From assembly GCA_001839685.1 (NCBI GenBank), contig MLAK01000774.1, forward strand, positions 1 to 64,000: a stretch of 64,000 bases of DNA, written 5' to 3'. Below, one piece after another: positions 1-11,200 of this stretch; the first letter of the stretch is position 1, and the number at the start of each line of letters is the position of its first letter. The notes beneath the pieces are model-generated. The model saw only the letters and a list, made by a program, of their open reading frames with translations, did not search any database and was not told where the DNA came from. Source of the stretch: Tritrichomonas foetus (taxonomy: Eukaryota; Parabasalia; Tritrichomonadida; Tritrichomonadidae). Made by a program: the position numbers and the translations under genes.

Positions 1-1058
1 CAGTGATGAAAAATTTTTAAGGGGTCGTAATGACTCAAACATAATATATTATATCTTTTTTCACCAATTTTAAAAATTTTACAAAAAGTGGAAATAATAA
101 CCCGTTATTTTAACTTTTTCAATGTTTAACAAATGGTTCTTTCCAAACACATGTCATTTATATAACAAACTCTTTGATAATTGGAATTAATATTGTACTA
201 AATGTTTTATCATATTTTCTAATTAATATTTTATCTTTTATTACTATTTTTATTGATAATATTTAAAAATATTATCATTTTAACATTTCTATCTATTCAA
301 ACTGTTTCAAATATTTTGAAAGGTACATTCTTAAGCACGTTATTTATTATAATATGTTCACACTCTCATGTTAAAAAGCCTTTTCCATGAATGATAACAA
401 GCAAACCTCCTGTACATTTGGTAGTGATTGGTGAGACTTCTTTTAGTTTCATGCTTCTTTTCTATGTTATCTATTTAGGTAAGGATAAGGATTTGTTTTT
501 GTCTGTTTGGAAATAACAGTGAAATCTCAACCAATGTGTGAATTCCAAAAATGTATTATTGATAATTATAATTCATTTCCCAAACATGGTGATCTTTGTT
601 AAAATGCAAAAAAAGAAGAAGAAAAATTGAAAAATACGGTAAAGATTTTTTTAAAAGACAAAATATAATTAAAAGTTTGGGAATTGAATCATTAAGTCTT
701 CTTATATATAACAATTTGAATTTTATTTTCTATTTTCTTTATTTACAAGTTCTGTTTTTGTTAACTGTAAGAACGTCTATAGAAGTGAAATCAAATAATT
801 TCAATGAATATCAAACAATACCAAACAGTCCCAGGCCTAGCTTCAAGTTCTTAATAAAATAACAAATTTTATTGGTAAAAAAAAAACAATTTCGAACAAA
901 TCGAGTTTATATTTTTCCACTTTCATACTATCATAATATTTTCTGTCTTTGTATATACCAAAAGATTGGAAAAATTGTAAGAAAGAATATTCAGCAAAGA
1001 GTATAATCTATATATATGTATATATCTGTGTATATATATTTAAAACAATATATCGAAA
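1..1058. other. AT-rich spacer, no supported gene
   Basis: Apart from low-complexity runs and a TTG-started 88-codon open stretch, I see no coding signal. The last 60 bases before the kinase stop are TA-alternating sequence (tatatatgtatatatc). This is the 3' flank of the minus-strand kinase gene. Confidence 0.6.
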
Positions 1059-2444
1059 TTATTTGTTAATTACTGGTTTTTGAATGACTGGTCTTGCTTG
1101 GAGAATTGATTTTGGTCTTGGGCCTTGTGACCCTCTTTGGGCGTATGTTGTGTGAATCATCTGTTTAGGCCTGTTTTGCATAACCGGATTTACAGGGATC
1201 TTCTGTTTTGGATTTGTATAATCTGTTGATATTGTTGGGGATTTCTTTTTAGTGATTTGGTTTGGACTGTGGTTGGAATTTGATATAACATTTGTATGCG
1301 AATTTGTATTTACATTAACAAGTGTATTCGAGTTTGTAGCAGTTGAATGAGAGTTTGCAGCAGTTGAATGAGAGTTTGCAGCAGTAGAATGAGGGTTTGC
1401 ATGATTGGATTGATGGTCATGTGAATGCGCACCATGAGTATGATGCCTTACAGCACCACGTTTGCACATTTTGAGTGTTTTTGTAAAGGTAAGATTTTCT
1501 GTAGTGTTTTTACGTTCAATTCCCAAATTCTGGAGATCTTCTTCGTCAACATCATAACAAAAAACACGATCAACAAGTTTAAGAGAAACTCTTTGATATG
1601 TTACTTCGTGTGCATCATATTGATTCGGAACGCCAGAAAGCCATGGATGGTCAAGTGCCTGCTCGATGGTTAAACGGTCGTTAACATTAACAGTCATCAG
1701 ACCTCGAACAAAGCTCTGGCATGTTTCCGACAAAAAGTTAGGAATGGAATATTCACCACGTTTGATTTGAGCAAACAACTGCGCTTGATTTCGTTTGGTC
1801 CATGGTAATTGGCCGGTTAGCATGGCGTAGATAATTACGCCAATACTCCATACGTCTGTGGTGCGACCGTTGTATGAGTTTCCACTAATGCATTCTGGCG
1901 AGGCGTAGCATGGCGATCCGCATGGAGTATCGACCAAACCGTTGGCTGGAATGTAGCGACTAAGACCAAAATCGGATAATTTAACCTTTCCCATTGAATC
2001 TAGAAGTAAATTTTCTGGTTTTAAATCACGATGAGAAATTCCGTTATCATGTATATATTTCAAGGTCTCGAGGACTTGTCGAACAAATGGTCGGGCTTCT
2101 TGTTCACTGAGGTGCTCACGATCAACTATATATTGAAAAAGTTCTCCGTTCGGGCAAAATTCCATAATAACGTAATAATTGTTTTCGTCCCGTAAAAGAT
2201 CATATATGGCGACAACGCCGGGATGGTGAAGTTGTTGATTAATTCTAATTTCTAGCTCGAAACGTTCTTGAAGACTTGGCGTGTTAATGCGAGTTTTGGG
2301 GACTATTTTGCATGCGTAGTAAAGGTGGGTTTCGGCGTGGCAAACGAGTTTAACAACAGAAAAGGCACCTTCTCCGACTGTTCCTCGAATTACGTATGGA
2401 CCGATTTGAAGTGGCTCAATGACTTGCAGCTCTTCGCTGCTCAT
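1059..2444 (-). CDS. CAMK/SNF1-like serine/threonine protein kinase
   Basis: This is a 461-aa kinase with an intact catalytic domain at about residues 15-270. The glycine loop is GEGAFS (24-29), the ATP lysine is K46 in ACK, the catalytic loop is HRDLKPEN with D140, the metal-binding DFG has D158, and the APE motif reads SPE (E184). The CGSPCYASPE activation segment and the LTGQLPW region are typical of the CAMK/AMPK-like group, which is greatly expanded in trichomonads. The substrate is unknown. The C-terminal ~150 residues are low complexity (His/Asn/Ser/Thr) and contain three tandem copies of a NSHSTAA-type heptad encoded by a 21-bp DNA repeat. The tail ends basic and Pro/Gln-rich. ATG start. 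No introns or frame breaks. The kinase assignment is secure; the subfamily is inferred. Confidence 0.93.
   Translation of the reverse strand: MSSEELQVIEPLQIGPYVIRGTVGEGAFSVVKLVCHAETHLYYACKIVPKTRINTPSLQERFELEIRINQQLHHPGVVAIYDLLRDENNYYVIMEFCPNGELFQYIVDREHLSEQEARPFVRQVLETLKYIHDNGISHRDLKPENLLLDSMGKVKLSDFGLSRYIPANGLVDTPCGSPCYASPECISGNSYNGRTTDVWSIGVIIYAMLTGQLPWTKRNQAQLFAQIKRGEYSIPNFLSETCQSFVRGLMTVNVNDRLTIEQALDHPWLSGVPNQYDAHEVTYQRVSLKLVDRVFCYDVDEEDLQNLGIERKNTTENLTFTKTLKMCKRGAVRHHTHGAHSHDHQSNHANPHSTAANSHSTAANSHSTATNSNTLVNVNTNSHTNVISNSNHSPNQITKKKSPTISTDYTNPKQKIPVNPVMQNRPKQMIHTTYAQRGSQGPRPKSILQARPVIQKPVINK
1331..1400 (-). repeat. 21-bp tandem repeat inside the kinase tail
   Basis: About 3.3 copies of a 21-bp unit (agtttgcagcagttgaatgag on the plus strand) lie in frame in the kinase gene and encode the NSHSTAA heptads. 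Copies differ by one or two bases. In-frame length means copy-number change would not break the protein. Confidence 0.85.
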
Positions 2445-5400
2445 CAGGAATATGCTATCGTCGTTTCTGAAAAAGTCATTCTTATTGAAAAATTTATCTA
2501 AGTTTCCGGAAACTTTTCAGAAAAAAGGAGACAAAAACACAGAAAAGATGAGCTAATTACTCAGAATAATTGAAAAGAATATTCCTCGAAATATTGAAAA
2601 ATGATTCTTTCTTTTGAGGGAATATATTGATGAAAGAATATTCAATTCTAAAAAAAATTGAATGTTTTTTGAAAAAAATACTCGTTATTTCATTTATACC
2701 TGAAAAAGTGGTATATCTTATGAATTGAGAAAAAAATTATCTAATATGTAACACAAAAAGTTGATTTATTCTTGAATTACGAATCCTAATCTGAAAAATA
2801 TGATAAAGGTGCTGAGGTGAAAAATAGGATATAAATTGGATTTTTCTTTGAATTTAATTTTATACGAAACTAAAATCAGACAAAATAGTAAAATTGTATT
2901 TGCCCGTTATTATTTCATCTTAAAAAAATTCAATAAATTTTAAAAGAAATCATACTATTAGCATTATACTGAAGCGTAACTTTTTAATCTCAGAATAAAC
3001 ATAGATGATTGATCATTTATATAACTAGAAAACATATAAATAATGTTTTTGGCGAAAAATCTGATATTATAGGTCAAAAAGTTCAATTAGACAGATGTAT
3101 ACAAACTAAAAGTACACAACCTGGAAATACGTTTATTTTCATTAAATNAACTGAACTTTTTCGAATCTTGGAAACAACTTCCCGACTCTCTGATGCTTAA
3201 TTTACAGCAACGAATTTTTGCTGAATAGATCTCAACCAATAAAAAATGCCAAAATTCGCTTGATTACTATTTTCGAAATTACACGTTATTTCTAAAATCT
3301 CCAGGCAGATGAAAGATTTAGCCCTTTCCACTAGATCAAAGAGTTACTCAAATATTTCTCTATATTATCCCTACTATGTGGACAATTTTATCGAATTTAT
3401 CTTGCAATACACCAATTTTATTGAATTTGAATTTTCCGAAAGATTGATGCTTAGATTTTTTTTCAAACTTTGCCAACATGCACAATTTCGTCAGAATGTA
3501 TTAACATCGATTTATAAAGCATTTTCGTCTTTTGGTTGTCGAGAATTACGTTCTCAAAAAAAATTCGATATTTGATCAAAATCTAATGAACCAATTGTAT
3601 TCAACTCACACAAAATCATGAACATTCTTATTAATAAAGAAGGAAATTGAATTTAATTCTGAAATTATTTGAGAATCTTATTTTTTGGGCATAATTTTTT
3701 TTTCTTTCTTAAAATCCTTTTGAAGGAACTTATCCATGTAAATACTCTCAAAAATCAAGGATATGTCGCATATGTGTGGGAAAAAAGTAGATTTTCATTT
3801 TCAATGGAATAGACGATTATAATGTATTCAAAACAATAAGTATTTCTAAAAAAATTGCTTTTTTTATTAAATCGAAGAATATCTCAAAAATAAAAAGACA
3901 AAATCTTTTAATATTTTGGATATATTATTTTTTAATTATGCTAATTATATGGAGAAAATATAAATAAAATCATAAGCGTAGAAGCATAGGTTGTGTACTT
4001 TTTACAAACTAACTAGTTCTAGATGTAGAAGACTATTGAGAGATCTAAATGAATAATTGTTGATATTATTGTCATCTAAAAATTATTTATTTGTAATCCT
4101 ATTAATAATATATAAATATTATAATTTAAAAATCAAGATACAGAGAAAACCAAATCCAAAAAAAAAATTGTGAGAAAAAAATAAACCCCACAGAAATTTC
4201 TGAGAATTATTGAGATAAAAAGTGATTTTATAGCATTAATATCTTGATTATTTATTATCATAAATCGTGCTTTTTATTATCATATGGCCCTCCATCGAAA
4301 ATTATAATGTTTTCCAAAATACAAAAATGAAGTATAAAAAAATATTAATAATTTTGATATAAATAAAAAAAATTTAGGCATCAATGAGAAGATTACGAAT
4401 GTTTTGCCATCTAAATGGCGAGTCATCAGAAAATTCACTTGGCATCGAGTCTGGAAAAAAACATATTGGATTCCATTTTTCTTGATTTGGTCTTTCAATC
4501 GTTGTATCTGTATCCCTGCTTGATAATGTGCTGTTGAGGACTGCCAGTCTATTTTCTTCATATACTAAAATTTTATGACAGAAAAGATTTCAATACATTC
4601 ATATTTGTCAAATGGAAATTGAATTAATTCAACATCACTGAGTTAAAACTATCAAAATTTTCGCGATTTTTAATTAAAAATCGATAGAAGAAGTGTAAAT
4701 AGAATTATGGGAAGCAGTATTATAAACTTTGTGATTCTTGGAAAAAAAGCTTCTCACAATTTTTTTTTAGGCTTTCTCCAAAATCGCTCTTTTTTCGGTT
4801 TAATTGTTGCAAAATTTCAAAACTATGAATAAATATGGCTCATAACTATAAAANATAGATTTAACAATTGACTGAAAGCTGTTCACCCGAAAACTGAAAC
4901 AATAGCTTCTTCTGAATCATTTTCGAAATATTTTTGAATTCGGCCATTTGCGAAGTTTGCGATAAGGGAAATTTTCGTCATTCTTTTAGCTATTTNGGTT
5001 TTGATTTTTGACTGATGGTATTAAGTAATACTGATGATAAGGATCATTTTAGTGATTTCGTACGTTAAGACTATTTGGTTTGTATACATCTAATTAGACT
5101 CATTGAACAGCTAACCATTCAATATAAATATTCTTTCAATTGTATCATTCTCAAATTAATTCAACCCTATCCAAATTTTGCAATTGGATTTTATGCGTAT
5201 GTTGGTAATATCAGGCTAAAGCTAAATAATCCTCATAAAATAAAAATATTTCTGAATAATTTCTCATCATAAATCGCGAAAAGAAAAAGTTCATTTATCT
5301 TTTATTCTGTTTTGAAAGACCAGAGTTTTCCCAGGAAACTTTCCCATTTCATGATGGAAGTTTCATGATGGATCAATTAATTTTCTTTGAAAATATAAAT

Positions 5401-5765
5401 TTTTCTTAAAAACTGTTTATAAGCCAGTGAACTTTTTCTAATGAATTCAAAGATGTCTCAATTTATCAATAATTTTACGGTCACTTTGATTTCGACAATT
5501 CTTCATGAAAATGAATTATTAAAAAGGTAAATCATAATAATGATATTCCTAAATTGAATTGTGTCTCAAATTATTACTGTCACCATTTTTTTGAATGATG
5601 ATAATCACTTTTTAAATTAAAACGGCCTATCTCTTATCAATTCATTACAAATGAACGAGCCAAATTTGTTCGGAAAAAAATTCAATACATTATACAAAAA
5701 ATCACATCTAAAAATGACTATTTTTCACTTTATCATCATCACAATCTAATTTAAATAAATATCTT
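2445..5765. other. 3.3-kb AT-rich spacer with three single-N joins
   Basis: Single N bases at 3148, 4854 and 4996 probably mark contig joins; unlike the joins at 7842 and 14391, I see no duplicated flanks here. The only coding-like piece is the relic at 4374-4589. Short open stretches at 3309-3575 and 5075-5272 look like chance. A short direct repeat (tttcatgatgga, two copies) lies near 5350. Confidence 0.5.
4374..4589 (-). pseudogene. Possible 3' relic of a protein gene
   Basis: On the minus strand a 71-codon stretch runs from an in-frame TGA (4592-4590) to a TAA at 4376-4374. It has no usable ATG near its start. Its last ~60 residues have coding-like composition and a natural-looking C-terminus (…NPICFFPDSMPSEFSDD…, then WQNIRNLLIDA). 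The competing frame, which does have an ATG, runs into a poly-Phe/Leu AT tail and looks like the shadow. I do not recognise the family. It could be the tail of a decayed gene or a 3' exon whose upstream exon I cannot find. Low confidence. Confidence 0.3.
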
Positions 5766-6878
5766 CTATTCGTCCTGCATATATTTGCGAAGATAGTGCT
5801 GCTTCTTTTGCTCATTTAATCTATATTTTTCCAAAACTTCTGAGAAATCTACAATTTGTCTCATCAAAAGGGAAGGTTTATCACTTGTCAACTTTTGTGA
5901 TTTTTCATTAAAGCAATATTGCCTATGATCAAACTCTTCTCGAATCACATGTTCTTTCGGCTTTGTTTCATAAAGGTGAGGTGAAGGCTTCAGCACTTTT
6001 TTTTCACTTTCTTGGTTAAAATGATAAAATTTATCAAATAAATCTTCTTTACCTTTCGTTGATGTTTTATACAGATGATTTGTTGAAACCACTTTCTTAC
6101 TTTTACAATAGTTTGGTGTTTGTGAACAATTCGAATTCTTTGTTTGATTTGCATTTTCCATTCTTTGGAAGAAATCATCAAATTCATGAATCTTCCTTCT
6201 TTTCTTTTTATTTCTAATATTTTCAGTATTTGCATTATTTACACGCGATTTTTTAGTTGGAGTGAAATTTCGTTCCAAAAACGGAATTTGAGTTTTTGCT
6301 TGAAAGCTTTCTTTAATTTCTTTTGGAACATTTACTTTTGGTCTTATATATTCAACTTCTTCATCTAATGGACCAACAGTCTTTTTAATAACTTCTTCTT
6401 TTCTCTTGACACTTTTGATGTTTTTTATTTTATAATTTGAATACTTTTTTGGTCGAAAAGTGCAATTTTTAATCATATCTTGATCTTCTTCAGCTGAAAG
6501 CATATCTTCATGGCGCCATTGTTCCATAATCATTTGTTGTTTCATTTCAAATGAGTTTTCATTCATAGATGACAATCTATTAGTTTTTCGTGGTTTTGTA
6601 GTTTTTGGTATTTTTCGCATTTTGTTGGAATTTTGATGTGAAGATTCTGTTGGTGTATTTGTTATGTTCGATTCATATTTCTGATTTTTGTCTGTGTTTG
6701 TTGATTGATTAACTAAGTTTGAATTCATTGTATGAGGATCTATCGAAATGTTAAATTTATTTTGATAATAATCGCTGGCTTCGTCTTCCTCTTCATAAAT
6801 TAAAAACCGTTCTATTAGGTCTTCTGTGAATAGGTCATTGTTATCATTCGAGTCATTGATTTCATTTTCCAATTCCAT
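5766..6878 (-). CDS. Hypothetical basic/low-complexity protein with a CTFRPK motif
   Basis: This 370-aa protein starts at an ATG. The N-terminus is acidic (NDSNDNNDLFTEDL), followed by Asn/Ser/Thr-rich and Lys-rich stretches. Residues 139-144 are CTFRPK, a short motif I associate with cytoskeletal and basal-body proteins of protists, followed by lysine-rich segments. There are no membrane segments, signal peptide or enzyme motifs. Function is unknown; a cytoskeletal role is only a guess from the motif. The gene stands alone between long spacers and appears complete. Confidence 0.75.
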   Translation of the reverse strand: MELENEINDSNDNNDLFTEDLIERFLIYEEEDEASDYYQNKFNISIDPHTMNSNLVNQSTNTDKNQKYESNITNTPTESSHQNSNKMRKIPKTTKPRKTNRLSSMNENSFEMKQQMIMEQWRHEDMLSAEEDQDMIKNCTFRPKKYSNYKIKNIKSVKRKEEVIKKTVGPLDEEVEYIRPKVNVPKEIKESFQAKTQIPFLERNFTPTKKSRVNNANTENIRNKKKRRKIHEFDDFFQRMENANQTKNSNCSQTPNYCKSKKVVSTNHLYKTSTKGKEDLFDKFYHFNQESEKKVLKPSPHLYETKPKEHVIREEFDHRQYCFNEKSQKLTSDKPSLLMRQIVDFSEVLEKYRLNEQKKQHYLRKYMQDE

Positions 6879-6997
6879 TTGTAAGTTAACGTCATTTATT
6901 CAATTATTTTCAATGAAAATTTAGCAGAGATTGAATGGATATCATTCAAAGTAATTGAATATAGTGATTATCTTACATCATAATCGGTATTTTAACT

Positions 6998-7062
6998 ATG
7001 ATACCAAACTAGACAAAAACATTAGTGGTTGGAATGTATCATCGTCAATAGTTTGGTATCAT
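6998..7062. repeat. 14-bp perfect inverted repeat
   Basis: ATGATACCAAACTA at 6998-7011 is the exact reverse complement of TAGTTTGGTATCAT at 7049-7062, with a 37-base spacer. It lies about 120 bp upstream of the minus-strand start at 6878, so it could be a regulatory palindrome or a small hairpin. No function is known. Confidence 0.7.
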
Positions 7063-7554
7063 GTTTATAGATTTTTCTCTTTGTTTGTTGGGACATTTCT
7101 TTTAGATTCTCCAATAAAAGAAAAAGATACCGTGAATATTGTTTTGCTCTTTCTCTCTATCCAAGTGTTTGTAAATCTCTTGGACGATAAATATATTTTT
7201 GTTGAATGTAAGTATTTATTTACCGCATATTGTCTCAAATATTATCTTTTTATATATCTTGTGATAACTTTACACTGAGAATGATTTCTTCATCTTCATA
7301 AATCCTGTGAAATTCACATTTTTAATGATGCATCTTGAAGATAAGCGTTTTTATCACGACAGTTTATTATTATTATTATTATTATAATCATGAACTGAAA
7401 ATCTTTGTAATTCTCCTTTGATTACTAACACTATGTTAGTGCATCGATTGTGCGAGTTTTGATAATGAAAATACCTATAAAGAGTATTGACAGAATTCGC
7501 ATTTGTTGAATTGCCAATTTTCATTATTTCCAATATTGTCCAAGATTATCTATC

Positions 7555-7969
7555 TATCCAAATTCTGCAGTAATTATCTTCCAAAAATAATACTATAACC
7601 CAATGGAAGATATAAGGGGTTTTTTGGTGAATGAAATTATAAGTGAATTTCAATAGAAAAAAATCGAAAGAGTTTCAGATATGGTTATGACAAAAAAAAA
7701 AAATAATAATAATAAAAAAAAAAAAAAAAAAAAAAACACATGAGGGATTTTGATAATTTATAGTTTGATATGATTACAAATACGATGTTTTCATTTAATA
7801 AATAGTTATTTCGTGAAATGTGAGTTAGTTAAAATATCATANTATCCAAATTCTGCAGTAATTATCTTCCAAAAATAATACTATAACCCAATGGAAGATA
7901 TAAGGGGTTTTTTGGTGAATGAAATTATAAGTGAATTTCAATAGAAAAAAATCGAAAGAGTTTCAGATA

Positions 7970-8027
<58 letters not shown>

Positions 8028-8131
8028 ACTTGATGATTATTGATACTTGATAGTTTGATATGATTACAAATACGATGTTTTCATTTAATAAATAGTTATT
8101 TCGTGAAATGTGAGTTAGTTAAAATATCATA
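7555..8131. repeat. Duplicated ~290-bp block around the N at 7842 (probable unmerged contig overlap)
   Basis: Bases 7555-7841 recur at 7843-8131. The copies appear identical except in and just 3' of a long A-rich homopolymer, where length and several bases differ. The N sits exactly between the copies. This is the pattern of two contig ends that overlap but were not joined, with sequencing slippage at the homopolymer. A true tandem duplication is much less likely. Confidence 0.8.
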
Positions 8132-8170
8132 CGTTTTTCAGATTCGAACTTTTAATAACAAATAATCTAT

Positions 8171-8201
8171 TACCTCACCATTATCGAATAATAGTGAGGT
8201 A
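8171..8201. other. Hairpin 3' of the CFAP58-like gene
   Basis: TACCTCAC pairs with GTGAGGTA, then after one mismatch ATTAT pairs with ATAAT around a CGA loop. It lies 61-91 bases past the minus-strand stop at 8262, in the expected 3' UTR or termination zone. A role in 3'-end formation is only a suggestion. Confidence 0.5.
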
Positions 8202-8261
8202 GAATTCACATATAGTAAAATACACAATAATATAGTATCATGGGATAATATTATCTACTCA

Positions 8262-11200
8262 TTAAAATGGATCAATTGTCATAATATGAACATTTACCGA
8301 TCTTTTCGAAGATAGTGAAGAATTTGAATTCTCAGAAAGTCGTGATGATTTTGCTGGTCTTTCTTTGGTTACTTTAGTTCTTCTGGCAGATTTTGGACGA
8401 CCATTTGATGGATTGAAATCAGCTGTATCGGATTCATTTATATTTATTTTATTCTGATTGCTTTTTGGTGCAGTTTTCATTGGTTTTGTTCTTCTGAGGG
8501 AATCACGATTAGAATTAATTTCTGAGATCGGTCGTACAGAAATTGCCGGCTTTACTGATAATTCTTGATTCATAGCAATTCTTGATGAAGCATTCTTTTT
8601 AGGTTTCCAAGTTTGTGCTGTTACTGTTCTTGATGACATTGGATAATCAATTGTTACTGTGAGATTTGAAGATGGATTTTTCTTTCTGCGTAAATCTGAA
8701 TTTGTTGAAACTTCACGAATTGAGAAATGATTTGATGATGAATTTGAAGAAGGATAAAAATCATCTTCATTAACTTTTTTCCGACTCACAGGTCTTGTTG
8801 TTTGAGGTGTTCGAGCTGATTTTTCTGGGATTTTATCATTAATTTTATCTTTTTGTGAAGATAAATTAAAGCCACCACCCAATCTTGTTCTTTCAATAAA
8901 CTTTGGTGTATTGATAGGAAGTGTAGGGATTTCTGTTTTTGGCATTTGACGTTTTAAAGATGAAGTTGCAATATGGGATTGCTTCACTTTTAGTTTAGCG
9001 AAATCAACGGTTTCTTTCATTTCCTTCATATAGCCTGCTTTTTCTTTAAGTTCGTTTTCCATTTCATTTAATTCTTTGTCTTTCCTGCTTATAGCTTCTT
9101 TCATTATACTCAGTGCATATTGTCCATCTTGGATTTTACAATTCTTCATACGAGAATTATTAATTTCGATAGTTTTTTGAAGTTGTGCTTTTTTCTCATT
9201 TAATTTGATCTGTTTCCTTACAACAAGCTCAATTTTATGCTTTAAAAATTGAATCATCGTAATTTGTTTGAAAATATTAGGAGACATTGCTTGAAGCATT
9301 GTCCATCTATGAACATTCATTGGCCGCTCAAATTCTTCTTCGAATCGATTTCGAATTTCTTTTTCGTGAATTAATCTAGTTTCAAGAGTAATAACTTCCA
9401 TTTCAAGATCATGCTCACATTCTGATTTTTGTCTTAAGAGTCGATTTTGATAGATTTTTTGCTCTAATTCTTCATTTAATTCATTAATTTGATCAGTTTG
9501 TTGTTCATACATATTATAACTTCTTTGCATTTGATGCAAAAGAGTTTTCATTTCAGTCGAAGCTTTTTCCACTTCATCTCTCTTTCTACATAGTTGTCTT
9601 CCTATTAGACGAGATACTTCTTCAATATTTTGTAATTCACTTCTAGCCATATTAATATCTTTATGTGCTTCATCAAAGATTAATCTTAATTTAGCTCCTT
9701 CAGCTTTATATCCAACAATAGTGGATTTAATTTCATCACAAAGACGTTTGGTCATATCCACCATTCCATTCAATGCATTGATTTGTTTTTCAACTCCTCG
9801 TGTTTGAAAATGAATACTTATACATTCTTCAGTTCTTTTTTGAATATCTTTTTTGAGTTGCAGAAGCTCTTCGTTCTTTGCTGCTATATTAGCAGTATAT
9901 TCTGCATTTTCATTCACCAATCCTTCAATTTGATTACTAATGATATCTCTTTCATGTCTCATTTCATGAATAAATTTATCATGATCTTTCCCACTTTTTT
10001 CCAACTTCTCTAACCATGAATTTGCTGAACCAAGTTCTTTCATAATAATTCCTTTATTGTCATTTAATCTAACAAGTTGAACTTTGGCTTCGTGTGTTTT
10101 TTGTTCATATATTTTTGTTTCCAATTCAACATCATGTGCTCGAATACCTTCTTTCTGGTGATTCAATTTTTCAAGAGATACTGCATTATCAACGATTGAA
10201 GTGATTTCGGCTTCTCCTTTTGTATCCATAATTTCATTCTTTAAATTGGTTGTAATTTTTTGAATTTGCCTTCGAGCAAAATCATTTTCACGAGATCTTT
10301 GTCTGATTTTTGCTTCTGAAACCCCATTTGCTCTTAAAACATCAATAATTTGTTGATTTTTATCTTTTCTTACTTTAGAAATATCTGTTATTTTATTTTT
10401 GACTTCATTTGCATATTCTTTTGCTTCATTTAGTTCATCTTCATAAGATAGTAAAATCTCGTCCATTTTAGAATTTTTTCCTTGTTGTTTATCAAGTTCA
10501 GCATTTGCTTCTTCAACTTTCTGAGTCATATATCTAACCTTACTTAAATTTTTGTTAACACTATGTAAAACTCGATCTCTAGTTTCGGTTGCTGTTTTAA
10601 TTTTTCGATAAATTGTATCGTAATCATTTTGATATTCTTTTTTGACCGATCTATATCGAATAATTTCTTGACGATTGTCATTGATATTTTTATGTAGTTC
10701 TTTGATTTGATTCACATTATTTGCAATGATGTCATTATAATCTTTAGCCTCAAATGATACAGAATCTATTTCCTTTTGGTATTCAATTCTTTTTTCATGA
10801 GCTTTATCAAACTTGATTTCTTCGTTTTGAATTGAAATCTCGAGGTCCTCTACTTCTGCTCTCGCTCGTTCTTTTCCTTTCAATGCAATCGATAATTTTG
10901 CATTCATTTGATTCATATCTGATGTAACAACAGAATATTCATGTTCGATATTTTTTAATTCCTCCATAAATGAATTAATATCTGTTTTTATATCATTGAA
11001 TTTATTTTCACTGACACTTTGTTCATGAACAGCTTCTGTCAAATTATTGATTTCTTCCCTCATTTTCTCACAAAGCGATAATGCCTGACTTTCTTTTTCC
11101 TGAGATGAATTTACGAGTTTCCAAGCTCTGTTGTATTCTTCTTTATATCTATCGATTGTTAATTGATCGTCTTCACTCATCTTCAATAATGATGCGACTT

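Larger units (their letters stand above)
6879..8261. other. Spacer with inverted repeat, contig join and long poly-A tract
   Basis: No ATG-started gene is supported. It contains a 14-bp perfect inverted repeat (6998-7062), an (ATT)n microsatellite near 7366, the duplicated flank around the N at 7842, a 52-base A run (7975-8026), and a hairpin just 3' of the CFAP58 stop (8171-8201). Confidence 0.6.

Noticed and set aside
596..862. 88-codon open stretch on the plus strand
   Set aside because: It begins at TTG, is Lys- and Ile/Asn-rich like random AT DNA, and has no ATG placed to give a sensible protein.
3309..3575. 88-codon ATG frame on the plus strand
   Set aside because: Composition (Phe/Tyr/Ile/Ser) matches AT-rich noise and it lies in a 3-kb gene desert with no initiator.
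6955..7278. 107-codon hydrophobic open stretch
   Set aside because: It starts at TTG, overlaps the inverted repeat, and its hydrophobicity follows from T-rich DNA.
7975..8026. 52-base A run as a retroposed poly-A tail
   Set aside because: No upstream cDNA-like sequence or target duplication is seen, and the run lies in an assembly-overlap block.
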